Assembly: GCF_900155685.1 (NCBI RefSeq)
Contig: NZ_LT732547.1
Location: 867,043-931,042 of the forward strand
Source: Paenibacillus bouchesdurhonensis
GTDB lineage: Bacteria; Bacillota; Bacilli; Paenibacillales; Paenibacillaceae
DNA: 64,000 nucleotides
Direction of reading: 5' to 3'
Shown: piece after piece, positions 1-7,622 of the stretch
Layout: every line of letters begins with the position of its first letter
Numbering within the stretch: position 1 is the first letter of the stretch
Notes under the pieces: model-generated
What the model saw: only the letters and a program-made list of their open reading frames with translations
What the model was told of the DNA's origin: nothing
The model's database searches: none
Program-made: the position numbers and the translations under genes

Positions 1-98
1 AGCCCTGGCACCGGGGCTCCGCAGCCCGCAAGCTTCACAGCCGGCAGCCTCGCGCCCCGCGCCACCAATAACAGCTTGTGCGAAAAAGCACTCGGAAA

Positions 99-806
99 CT
101 ACTTAATAAATACGCCGCCGAATGGAATTGCTTCTCGCAGGAAGCGCTTCACGATTCCGTCATCGTTCTGCAAATCGCGCTCCAGTTCGCGATTGCCGGA
201 ACCGGCTTGGATGAGAACATGTCCGTGTCCGGTCATCTTCCATTGATAGCGCATGTGCTGGCTGGCAAGATGATTGCCGTAGACGGATAGCTCCAGCTTG
301 GCGTTCTCGGGATAAGCGATGACGCTTCCCGCCTCCACATAAACCGGCTCCTCAGGATCAAGGGGCAGCTCGAGCACCTGGCCCTGGGTCAGAATGCCGA
401 TAATGCCTTCCCCGGAAAATTTCATTTTGATCGCATCGCGGGTAATCATCATATTTTTCATGCTGAGGATGCGGGTCTCCATCTGGACGCCTTCGGTATA
501 AAAGAATAAATGCTTGAAGTCATACAGCAAATCGCTCCCATCCGTAAGCGTGATTGGCTTCATCGTGATCGATGGAGGAAGGGAGGCGACAAACTGGCAG
601 GGGCCCTGAATATCCGCACGGATGAACTTGCGTTTCCGATACATTCCTTTTATATTCATCAGCTTATCGCTTCGATGGCCGCCTGCGCCCCGGAAGGCGA
701 TAATTTGCCCGGGATGCAGCATATGGACGATTTCCCCGTCACCCAGGTTAAAAGTAACGGCCTGTCCGCTTAGCAGGGCAGATTCGTTATTATATTCGAT
801 GTTCAA
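99..806 (-). CDS. AIM24 family protein
   Basis: Protein of about 235 residues resembling the AIM24/DUF124 family, beta-rich proteins of unknown biochemical role that are common in Firmicutes. The alternating short beta-strand pattern and Gly-rich turns (GEGIIGILTQGQ, VYVEAGSVIAY) fit that fold. The reading frame is open from an ATG at 830, but that ATG has no ribosome binding site. The in-frame TTG at 806 is preceded by GAGGGGAGGA at a good distance, so I start there. It lies 31 bp behind the membrane protein at 838-1245 and is probably cotranscribed with it. Family assignment is from memory of the fold pattern; no enzymatic activity can be claimed. Confidence 0.72.
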   Translation of the reverse strand: MNIEYNNESALLSGQAVTFNLGDGEIVHMLHPGQIIAFRGAGGHRSDKLMNIKGMYRKRKFIRADIQGPCQFVASLPPSITMKPITLTDGSDLLYDFKHLFFYTEGVQMETRILSMKNMMITRDAIKMKFSGEGIIGILTQGQVLELPLDPEEPVYVEAGSVIAYPENAKLELSVYGNHLASQHMRYQWKMTGHGHVLIQAGSGNRELERDLQNDDGIVKRFLREAIPFGGVFIK

Positions 807-837
807 AGGATAATCCTCCCCTCGCGGCATTTAGGGA

Positions 838-1245
838 TTATTTACGCAGCACAAAACGGATGACGCGAAGGAGGATGAAATAGCCAGCAAGCAGGGCGGC
901 GCCTGTTATAATCATGATCCGGGTTTTGCGGGCATTGGCATCCCGAATTTCCTGCGCTTCGGTTAAGGCGGATACGGTAGCGGCCAGCTCCTTGTTGCTT
1001 GCCATAAGCTCCTCATTTTGCTGGCGGTAAGCCTCCAGCGTTCCTTGCGCCTCCTCCAGCTTGTCCAAGGTGACCTGATAATTCTCTTTAATTTCATTCA
1101 CGTCATTGGGAAGCTCGGACAACACTTTAACGCCCTTGAGAAAATCGTCGAAATATCCCGCATCTGCGCGCCATGTGCCTAGGAATCCACTTACGAGCAC
1201 AGTTGTAAAAACAATGGAGACGATGCGAACCATCCTTTGCTTCAT
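838..1245 (-). CDS. Small secreted/membrane coiled-coil protein
   Basis: Not recognised as a named family. The 135-residue product has an N-terminal hydrophobic signal-like segment (residues about 5-28, ending near ADAGYF), a middle region rich in Glu, Gln, Leu and Ala with heptad spacing (about 45-100, probable coiled coil), and a C-terminal hydrophobic stretch (about 110-132) followed by basic residues. This suggests an extracytoplasmic coiled coil anchored at its C terminus. The start is the ATG at 1245 because GGAGGTGA lies seven bases upstream; the frame is open further upstream but without such a site. It sits upstream of the AIM24 gene and the two probably form an operon. Confidence 0.6.
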   Translation of the reverse strand: MKQRMVRIVSIVFTTVLVSGFLGTWRADAGYFDDFLKGVKVLSELPNDVNEIKENYQVTLDKLEEAQGTLEAYRQQNEELMASNKELAATVSALTEAQEIRDANARKTRIMIITGAALLAGYFILLRVIRFVLRK

Positions 1246-1374
1246 TCTCTCTTCACCTCCGGTATCATGCATGAAATAAGAGTGACTTATTATGAGATAT
1301 TACGTAGTATTTGCTCGAAAAGTTTCCATATGCAATTTGTGCCTAGTCTTGGCTTAAGCCCTACTTTAGCAAAA

Positions 1375-1424
1375 AGACCGCTTTTGCCGGAGTCAATTCA
1401 CTTATCCGAGAAAAAGAGCGGTCT
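1375..1424 (-). terminator. Intrinsic terminator after degV-like gene
   Basis: Read on the minus strand, an 8-bp perfect stem (AGACCGCT with AGCGGTCT, plus partial inner pairing) is followed directly by a run of five T. It lies about 40 bp past the stop of the DegV gene and should end its transcript. Confidence 0.7.
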
Positions 1425-1466
1425 ATTTAAGTTCATCAAAGCGCCGTTAAATCTCCGAGCGTATAA

Positions 1467-2327
1467 TTAGGCTTGAGCAGCCTTGCGCATATACATGATG
1501 GCTACGGTGCGCGGGCCGCAGTGGCAGGAGATCGCGCAGCCGCCTTCAATGATGGCTACTTCCTTGACATCTGTTTGCTCCAGGAGCGTCGTTCTAATAT
1601 AATCTGCGGCTTTTTCGGCCAGTGTCTGAGCCACGATGACTAGATCTTTATCAATCTTCGGAAAGTTGTCGATGAAATGCTGAAGCATCCGTTCGACAGC
1701 TTTCTCTGTCTTACCTCTATATTTATCGGCGGAAATGACGAGGCCATCCTTGATCTTCAGCACAGGACGAATTTTGAGCAGGCTGCCAATCATGTGCTTC
1801 ACACTGGAAACACGGCCGCCACGGTGCAAATAATCAAGACTGTCTACAAGCACTTCCATTTCAATGCGTTCCCGCCATTCCTCTACGAGCTCGACGATCT
1901 TTTGCGAGCTGGCGCCGTCATTGGCCGCCAAGGCCGCTTTTAGGACAAGGAGAGCGATGCAGCCGGACACATGCATCGAGTCGACGACTCGGACACGGCT
2001 CGCTGGGAACTCTTGCGCGGCGATAAGCGCGTTCTGATAAGTGGAAGAGAGCTTGGACGACATGCTGATGAACACAATGTCCTGTCCTTGTTCAATGCAG
2101 GGTGTGAAGGCTGCGATAAAATCTGCCGGCGAAGGCGCTGCCGTCCGAGGCAGTTCATCATACTCGTCTACCCTGCGGTAAATGTCGGTTGTGGTGATTT
2201 CGAGCTTGTCCTTATAGGCAGTCTCCCCAAACACGACATACAGCGGAACGATACCGATATCATGCTGTTTGATCCAAGAGTCCGGTACGTCAGAAATACT
2301 GTCCGCGAATATTTTTACTTGTGTCAA
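1467..2327 (-). CDS. DegV family fatty-acid-binding protein
   Basis: A 286-residue protein with the DegV layout: N-terminal KIFADSISDVP strand and loop, the SSKLSSTYQNA segment, the central LDYLHRGGRVS motif, and a C-terminal domain ending near GCAISCHCGPRTVAI. DegV proteins (FakB type) bind a fatty acid and in many Firmicutes present it to the kinase FakA for phosphorylation and phospholipid synthesis. No fakA is present here, so the partner must be elsewhere. Translation starts at a TTG at 2327 with GGGGGA upstream. The gene is transcribed alone, with a terminator at 1375-1424. Full length for the family; the ligand cannot be told from sequence. Confidence 0.88.
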   Translation of the reverse strand: MTQVKIFADSISDVPDSWIKQHDIGIVPLYVVFGETAYKDKLEITTTDIYRRVDEYDELPRTAAPSPADFIAAFTPCIEQGQDIVFISMSSKLSSTYQNALIAAQEFPASRVRVVDSMHVSGCIALLVLKAALAANDGASSQKIVELVEEWRERIEMEVLVDSLDYLHRGGRVSSVKHMIGSLLKIRPVLKIKDGLVISADKYRGKTEKAVERMLQHFIDNFPKIDKDLVIVAQTLAEKAADYIRTTLLEQTDVKEVAIIEGGCAISCHCGPRTVAIMYMRKAAQA

Positions 2328-2449
2328 CGCTGTTCCCCCAGTAAAAGGTTTTGGTCATTCTTACGTTAGTAGTAGACCTACTTAAATTATAGTAGAGATA
2401 GGCTGCTATAGCAAAAGAATAATGTCAGCTTTTGTCGCTATTTTCATCA

Positions 2450-3343
2450 TTAATGATTTATCCATGCAAAGCGCTGGCGAAACTTTCTCGGGGACAAGCC
2501 CTCGATTTTCGTGAAGCTGGCGGTAAAATAGGCAGGATGGTTGAATCCGACCTCCTCGGCGATGCGCTCTACCGTATAATCGCTCTGTAGGAGCAGCAGC
2601 TTGGATTGTTCAATCCGATAACGCTGCAAATAAGCAGCAGGCGAGCAGCCAAACACCTTTTGCATACAACGGGCGATATAGACCGGATGAAAGTTGATGC
2701 TTTCGCCGAGTTGTTTTGCCGAAAAAGGCTCCTTGTAATGCCCTCTCAAATAAGAGGCTGCACGCTCTGCACAGATCGATTGCGGGGAAGGCCCATTCTT
2801 TCCGTGGGAAGCGGACAAGAGGGAAATCACTTCCTGGAACAATGTCTGCTGACGCAGCTTGGCGCCGGATATATGCAGACTGCGATTGAGATCGGTTAAT
2901 TCCGTAAGAGTATCGTTCAGCTTCTGCGGCTGTACCACTTTAGTGAATTGGGGAACCGGCACACTAAACGTCCAGGTGGAAAAGGCCGATGCCGGCATAT
3001 ATCCCGGACGATCATCTCCAGTGCAGAAATGCTCGTCGCATCTCTCCGTCTCGATGGACCAGTTAGAGGTCGTTTGAAAATGAAGCCAATAATAAAGCGT
3101 ATCTTCTTTGCAGTCGGCTACCGCATAATGATAGCTGTCCGGGCGCAGGATGAGGGCATGTCCTTGGCTGACCTCATAGCTCCGTTCTTCCTCGCCCATA
3201 TACAGACAGCCCTTGATCACGACGAGCAGGTCGAATACATCGATATTTTGCCGGCTGGGGTGCTTCTGGCCAGCAGTCAACAGAGATAAGCCGCTGGCAA
3301 TATAATGGGGCAGGGGAGGAACTGTAAATTGAATGACAGACAT
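2450..3343 (-). CDS. AraC family transcriptional regulator
   Basis: A 297-residue regulator with an N-terminal cupin-like sensing domain (roughly residues 1-150; DVFDLLVVIKG and ALILRPDSYHYA are typical) and a C-terminal double helix-turn-helix of the AraC type (about 195-295; FHPVYIARCMQKVFG, then RIAEEVGFNHPAYFTASF and SPRKFRQR). Such proteins usually respond to a sugar or a stress signal. The start is the ATG at 3343, preceded by GAGGAGGT; an upstream in-frame ATG at 3370 lacks a site. It is divergent from the MATE transporter at 3643-5052 with about 300 bp between them, so it may control that gene, but this is only positional inference. Confidence 0.88.
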   Translation of the reverse strand: MSVIQFTVPPLPHYIASGLSLLTAGQKHPSRQNIDVFDLLVVIKGCLYMGEEERSYEVSQGHALILRPDSYHYAVADCKEDTLYYWLHFQTTSNWSIETERCDEHFCTGDDRPGYMPASAFSTWTFSVPVPQFTKVVQPQKLNDTLTELTDLNRSLHISGAKLRQQTLFQEVISLLSASHGKNGPSPQSICAERAASYLRGHYKEPFSAKQLGESINFHPVYIARCMQKVFGCSPAAYLQRYRIEQSKLLLLQSDYTVERIAEEVGFNHPAYFTASFTKIEGLSPRKFRQRFAWINH

Positions 3344-3642
3344 GTGAACTACCTCCTCGTACATATACATTCAGGTTTGAATATTTAAAGATTCAGTTGG
3401 TTGAGTGATACATCCCTTCCAATATACCATCTATAATGTGACTCATGCTAAAAGTTAGCCCTAAAGAATGAGTTTTTGGCATTCGCATCTTGGAATATTC
3501 CTTGTAGAGCTATATAACATGGAAGCCTGCACCAATTGAAGAATAACTTAATCGTAGATGGGAAGTGGGACTTTTATAGCAGCTTTTACAAGTTAATATA
3601 CGGATGGTTGATATCTGCTCGGTCATACTGGAGGTTGTAATA
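3344..3642. promoter_or_regulatory. Divergent promoter region araC / MATE
   Basis: A non-coding stretch of about 300 bp between divergent genes. On the plus strand there are two sigma-A-like candidates: TTGAGT (3401-3406), 16 bp, TATACC (3423-3428), and TTGGAA (3490-3495), 17 bp, TATAAC (3513-3518). The second is better placed for the MATE gene. I saw no clear AraC direct repeat and cannot assign an operator. Confidence 0.4.
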
Positions 3643-5052
3643 ATGAAAAATATTAGGAGTAGAGAGAAAGATAAATTCGGGCTATGGATACTGGCTTGGC
3701 CGATCTTCATTGAAATGTTCCTGCAATTTCTATTGGGGGCCGTCGATACGTTAATGGTGAGCCGCATCTCGGACGATGCTGTAGCGGTCGTCGGCTTTTC
3801 CAATCAACTGTTCAATGCCTTGACGACGCTGTTTGCTACGGTAGCGAGCGGTGCCGGGATCGTCATCGCCCAGAAGCTGGGCTCGCGACGAGAGGAGGAA
3901 GCGCGGACGGTCGCGGTCATCTCGCTGAAAGTAACCGCATTGATTGGCCTCGGGCTCAGCCTGCTGCTCATTGCTGTTCCGGGGCCGATCGCAAGAATGC
4001 TGCAGCTCCCAGAGGAACTAATGCCGCTCGCCATAACGTATATTTCGATCGTGGGCGGAGGAATGATCCTCACCGCGCTTATGGCTGCGCTTAGCACAGC
4101 GATCCGCAACACCGGCAATACGAAGGGGCCGATGTATATCGCAGTAGCGATGAACATCGTGCATATCGTCATGAATTATGGTTTCATTTTTGGCGAGCTT
4201 GGATTTCCGCAGCTTGGTTTGACCGGGGTGGCGATTTCCACGGTGACCAGCCGCCTGCTGGCAACGATTATGCTGCTACTTATTTTCTTGGGCGCCTTTG
4301 AACGCAAAATCGGTATTCGCGATATTTCACTCTTTGACCGCAAGCTGTTCAAGGAGGTGCTTGTGATCGGCTGGCCGCTCGGGGTCAACTCAGGCAGCTG
4401 GGTATTCTCGCAGCTCGTCATTTATTCCTTCATTGCTACGCTCGGCTCAAGGGAGCTGGCGGCGAGGACATATATGAGCACGCTGGAAACCTTCTGCTTC
4501 CTGCTGGGGTTCTCGCTGGCGCTCGCCGTCCAGATTCAAATTGCGCATTTATACGGAGCAGGTCGAACCAAAGAGGCGTACAAGGCGGTATACCGCTCGC
4601 TGGGCGCTGGGCTTCCATTGGTTGTCATCAATACGTGGCTGCTGGTTCTGTTCGGCAAACAAATCCTGGGCTTGTTTACGCAAGATGCGGGAATACTGCT
4701 CATTTGCGGGTCGCTCCTATGGCTTAATCTTGCGCTGCAGCCAGCCAAGGTGCTCAATATGACTTTAGGTAACGCACTGAATGCTGTAGGAGACACGCGA
4801 TATACGATGTATGTCTCGTTGACAGTAATGTGGATCGTAGCCACTGGCTGTTCCTATCTATTAGGGATTTCACTGGGATGGGGAATTGCCGCCATCTATG
4901 GGTGCATGATCGCAGACGAATACATTCGCAGCATCTTCTGCTACGTCCGCTGGCGGAATCGGAAATTTTTGCGGAAAAAAGAGGCAGAGCTTCAAGACAG
5001 ACAGAATACCGGAGCAGCGCTGCGAAATTCCGCTGCGTGCGCAGAAGCATAA
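3643..5052 (+). CDS. MATE family multidrug efflux transporter
   Basis: A 469-residue, 12-segment membrane protein with the duplicated MATE (NorM/DinF) architecture. The first half opens with WPIFIEMFLQFLLGAVDTLMVS, the hallmark N-terminal helix, and the second half repeats the pattern from about residue 235 (VIGWPLGVNSGSWVF). MATE proteins export cationic drugs or metabolites using Na+ or H+ gradients. The start is taken at the ATG at 3643 with GGAGG eight bases upstream; the longer frame from 3604 has no site. It is a single-gene unit, divergent from an AraC regulator and closed by terminators at 5100-5184. The substrate is unknown. Confidence 0.92.
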   Translation: MKNIRSREKDKFGLWILAWPIFIEMFLQFLLGAVDTLMVSRISDDAVAVVGFSNQLFNALTTLFATVASGAGIVIAQKLGSRREEEARTVAVISLKVTALIGLGLSLLLIAVPGPIARMLQLPEELMPLAITYISIVGGGMILTALMAALSTAIRNTGNTKGPMYIAVAMNIVHIVMNYGFIFGELGFPQLGLTGVAISTVTSRLLATIMLLLIFLGAFERKIGIRDISLFDRKLFKEVLVIGWPLGVNSGSWVFSQLVIYSFIATLGSRELAARTYMSTLETFCFLLGFSLALAVQIQIAHLYGAGRTKEAYKAVYRSLGAGLPLVVINTWLLVLFGKQILGLFTQDAGILLICGSLLWLNLALQPAKVLNMTLGNALNAVGDTRYTMYVSLTVMWIVATGCSYLLGISLGWGIAAIYGCMIADEYIRSIFCYVRWRNRKFLRKKEAELQDRQNTGAALRNSAACAEA

Positions 5053-5099
5053 GCGGCCGGCAGAGCTATTTGCCCAGGTCGCCCATATACTATGGCGCT

Positions 5100-5119
5100 G
5101 GCCCTCCGAAGGGAGGGCC
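5100..5119 (+). terminator. Short GC-rich hairpin after MATE gene
   Basis: Perfect 8-bp stem GGCCCTCC/GGAGGGCC with a GAAG loop, about 50 bp past the MATE stop. No T tract follows, so it may act together with the stronger hairpin just downstream. Confidence 0.45.
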
Positions 5120-5142
5120 GCGTCATCCTATTCCACCCATAC

Positions 5143-5184
5143 AAAAATAAGCGGTGCACGTAAATAGGTGCAGCCGCTTATTTT
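5143..5184. terminator. Bidirectional terminator between MATE and LTA synthase genes
   Basis: Long stem (AAAATAAGCGG and TGCAC pairing with GTGCA and CCGCTTATTTT, one bulge). It is flanked by A on one side and T on the other, so it can terminate the convergent transcripts from both strands. Confidence 0.75.
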
Positions 5185-5229
5185 GCTTCATAGTGGAATA
5201 TGAACACGATGTAGCATGCCCGTGTCAAA

Positions 5230-7095
5230 CTATTCTAGAGGCAAATCCGGGAGCTGACGCACGTAGCTGTCGGACAGATGCAGCAATTGCAGGGCGCGGT
5301 CATACTCTTTTTCCGTAGATAGGTTTGGCATGGCTTGCGATTCGTTATATGGAAAATGAATTCCATCCTGATAGTTGATGCCAGGCAGGAACAAGGCTTT
5401 GTCATTCAGGAATGAGCCAGAAGGCAAATAATATCGCTGCGGCAGCAGGTTGTACGATTGATTGAATAAATCCTGGCCGAAATGGATGTGCTGATCCAGT
5501 GAGATGCCTAATAGATTCGCCAAAGTAGGCAAAATGTCTACCTGGCCGCCAATCGTATCCAATGCTGCGGATTCGGACAGATTTGGAGCCGAGACGATCA
5601 GCGGGATGTTGATCATATCGACGTAGCTATATTCCTTGCCATAGATTTCCTTCATCAGCTCTAAGCCATGTTTGTCCAGGGAGTACATTGGCAGGCCGAG
5701 GTGATCGCCATAAAGGATAATAATGCTCTCATCCCAAATGCCCCGTTCCTTCAGCTCCTCGATAAACTCGCCCAGCGCGTGATCCGCATAATTTTGCGCC
5801 TGGATATAGTCGCCGACCATATTGTCCTGATAGCGTTCAGGCAATGGGAACATGCGCTTCTCATCCGGCAGCGTGTAAGGATGGTGGGCGGTCATGGACA
5901 GCACGTGAGCGTAAAAAGGATGATCGGCATCCTGCATCTTCTGAATTTCATCGAGCGTTTTTGTGTACAGCACTTCGTCAGAAGGGCCGAAGAAGACGGT
6001 GTCCTCGCTGCCGAAATATGTTTTGTCATAAAAACGGTCAAATCCGAGGGCATCGTACAGAGCGCGGCGATTCCAGAAGTCAACGACATTCGTATGGAAG
6101 GTTGCCGTTTCGTAGCCCTGATCCTTAAGCAGCTTCGGCAAGCTTGGAAGCTGTTTGGAGGCGTAGTTTTGCGTGGCCGCCTCGTTATAAGGAATATAGA
6201 AGGAAGTGTTCACGACGAATTCGGCGTCAGACGTATTGCCCTGTCCGACCATTTGATAAAAATTCTTGAAATAAATATTGTCGCGCGCCAGCTTGTTCAT
6301 CGTCGGGGTCACTTCTTGCCCGTCGATCTTGAAATCGATCAGGAAGTTCTGGAAGGACTCCATTTGAATGATGATAACGTTCTTGCCTTGAGCGGCTCCG
6401 AAATGGACAGGCTCGGCTGCCTCGGCGATGCCTTTGATCTGGTCTATTTTCGCCTGCGTGATTTCTTTCTTGTCGGTCAGTTCGGGTTCCTTGCTTTTGA
6501 AAATGGCATACGTCTCATAATTGAGAATTCCCATTTGCTCCGCTTGCTTGATTTCGTTCATCGTGGCTCGGTTCGGCCAAATATTGAAAATACATAGAGC
6601 AAGGGAAACCCCGAAAATTACGGCTGCGACACTTCCTCTAAGCCGTTTTAGATTGAAGAAGCGCTTAAGTTTATGAGCCCGGTTTTTTTGCATCAGCCAG
6701 AATCCGAGAACCACAATATCTAGAAAGATTAACAGGTAGTGCGGTGAGAGCAGTGAAAAGACGCTATTCTTGACCGCGGTTACCTGATTGACCTGCTGCA
6801 GAGCATGATGATTAACGATGACACCGTAATATTTATAATACATAATGACGGCGAACAGAACGGCGGTAATAATGAGATTCACTCCAAGGTAAATACCGAT
6901 TTTGCGTTTGGAGGAGAACCATTCGATGAGGATGAAGGCCACCCAGATAAATGGAATTTCCTTCAGCAGCGGCCCCCAGGGCTGTGCCCCATCGAAAATA
7001 GCGAGCCAGGTAATATAGATTTTCAAGACCATAATGATAGAGAAAAAGACAAAAGGCTTTCTGTTGGATTGACGGATCCGATGTAATAAAGACAC
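5230..7095 (-). CDS. LTA synthase family sulfatase-type phosphoglycerol transferase
   Basis: A 621-residue enzyme with about five N-terminal transmembrane helices (roughly residues 12-172) and an extracellular alkaline-phosphatase/sulfatase-type domain from about 238. LtaS enzymes polymerise glycerol phosphate from phosphatidylglycerol onto a glycolipid anchor. The metal and nucleophile residues are visible: E246 (IIQMES), the catalytic Thr288 (GQGNTSD), D464-H465 (LYGDH) and His404/405 (TAHHP). Bacilli carry several paralogues (LtaS, YfnI, YqgS, YvgJ); sequence alone does not tell me which this one matches, so it could be the main synthase, a primase or a stress-induced copy. It starts at a GTG with a GGAAGGGA site and is transcribed alone. 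Confidence 0.9.
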   Translation of the reverse strand: MSLLHRIRQSNRKPFVFFSIIMVLKIYITWLAIFDGAQPWGPLLKEIPFIWVAFILIEWFSSKRKIGIYLGVNLIITAVLFAVIMYYKYYGVIVNHHALQQVNQVTAVKNSVFSLLSPHYLLIFLDIVVLGFWLMQKNRAHKLKRFFNLKRLRGSVAAVIFGVSLALCIFNIWPNRATMNEIKQAEQMGILNYETYAIFKSKEPELTDKKEITQAKIDQIKGIAEAAEPVHFGAAQGKNVIIIQMESFQNFLIDFKIDGQEVTPTMNKLARDNIYFKNFYQMVGQGNTSDAEFVVNTSFYIPYNEAATQNYASKQLPSLPKLLKDQGYETATFHTNVVDFWNRRALYDALGFDRFYDKTYFGSEDTVFFGPSDEVLYTKTLDEIQKMQDADHPFYAHVLSMTAHHPYTLPDEKRMFPLPERYQDNMVGDYIQAQNYADHALGEFIEELKERGIWDESIIILYGDHLGLPMYSLDKHGLELMKEIYGKEYSYVDMINIPLIVSAPNLSESAALDTIGGQVDILPTLANLLGISLDQHIHFGQDLFNQSYNLLPQRYYLPSGSFLNDKALFLPGINYQDGIHFPYNESQAMPNLSTEKEYDRALQLLHLSDSYVRQLPDLPLE

Positions 7096-7236
7096 CCTGT
7101 TCCCTTCCTTTCAAAAATATAGCTGGAAGCGCAAGCGCCTTGCTGCTTACACTACGTTAACATAAGTATATAAAGTACTTTAATATAATACCTCATATTG
7201 CAGGCAGATGAAAATATCCTTGAAGGCAGGTAATCA

Positions 7237-7266
7237 TTGACTAATAGTCGTAAATGCTGTTAAATT
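7237..7266 (+). promoter_or_regulatory. Candidate sigma-A promoter of the mutS2-like attenuator leader
   Basis: TTGACT (7237-7242), 18-bp spacer, TAAATT (7261-7266). Transcription would start near 7273, giving a leader that contains the short ORF at 7297-7320 and the structures that follow. The -10 box matches consensus at four of six positions, so the call is moderate. Confidence 0.45.
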
Positions 7267-7296
7267 ATACATAACCTCATTTAAGGAGAGAATTTG

Positions 7297-7320
7297 ATGT
7301 TGGTAGTCGTTCTTAACTAA
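7297..7320 (+). CDS. Seven-codon putative leader peptide (MLVVVLN)
   Basis: ATG, six further codons and TAA, preceded by AAGGAGAG with a six-base gap to the ATG, which is as good a ribosome binding site as any in the window. It encodes MLVVVLN, a hydrophobic run of Val and Leu. The last four codons including the stop (7309-7320) form one arm of a perfect 12-bp inverted repeat whose other arm is at 7416-7427. A ribosome paused on this ORF would cover that arm. This is the usual layout of translation-coupled attenuators ahead of amino-acid or ribosome-antibiotic response genes. Whether the peptide is made, and what would stall it, is unknown. Confidence 0.5.
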   Translation: MLVVVLN

Positions 7321-7508
7321 TTAATTCCATATGGACTGTAATTTGTACGGAAGAAGTGCCGTTGCCTCTGCAGCGTGCGCCTAGCTTCGTGCACCTAGAA
7401 TTGCGGTCTGGTAATTTAGTTAAGAACACGCGGGACATCATACAGCGCCTTTATTGCTGTTTGTATTCGGAAATCAAATCCGTGCTGTTGTTCAGCACGG
7501 TTTTTTTT
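7309..7508 (+). promoter_or_regulatory. Structured leader with long-range stem and terminator (attenuator candidate)
   Basis: Arm 7309-7320 (GTTCTTAACTAA) pairs perfectly with 7416-7427 (TTAGTTAAGAAC), enclosing about 95 nt with smaller hairpins (for example ACGG/CCGT near 7347-7361). Downstream come a second hairpin (about 7440-7466, ATACAGC with GCTG and TGTAT) and the terminator 7480-7508. The gene begins 115 nt after the terminator. I compared it by eye with T-box, purine, TPP, SAM, FMN, cobalamin, lysine, c-di-GMP and 6S RNA patterns and found no match. An alternative is that 7273-7508 is an independent small RNA. Confidence 0.5.
7480..7508 (+). terminator. Intrinsic terminator inside the mutS2-like leader
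   Basis: Perfect 8-bp stem CCGTGCTG/CAGCACGG, five-base loop, followed by eight T. It lies upstream of the gene, 115 nt before its start codon, so it must either end an upstream small transcript or act as a regulated attenuator. Confidence 0.88.
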
Positions 7509-7622
7509 ATTTTTCCGATCATACGGACAGGAGGGATACAAGGGCTAAGGATGCGCTATGTGCATTCTTACGCCCTTTTTTTGTTGTGCAAATTTGGTTT
7601 GAAGAAATGGAGGCTTGAGAAC

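Noticed and set aside
1..98. GC-rich left edge as a coding fragment
   Set aside because: Too short to support a frame or family; only the stop of the AIM24 gene at 99 borders it.
5668..6597. 309-codon plus-strand ORF
   Set aside because: It lies entirely antisense to the LTA-synthase-like gene, has no ribosome binding site and no recognisable domain; the minus strand holds all catalytic motifs.
7273..7510. 6S RNA, T-box or a known riboswitch upstream of the MutS2-like gene
   Set aside because: No T-box core, no 6S central bubble or pRNA template sequence, and none of the riboswitch cores I know. Left as attenuator candidate or unknown small RNA.
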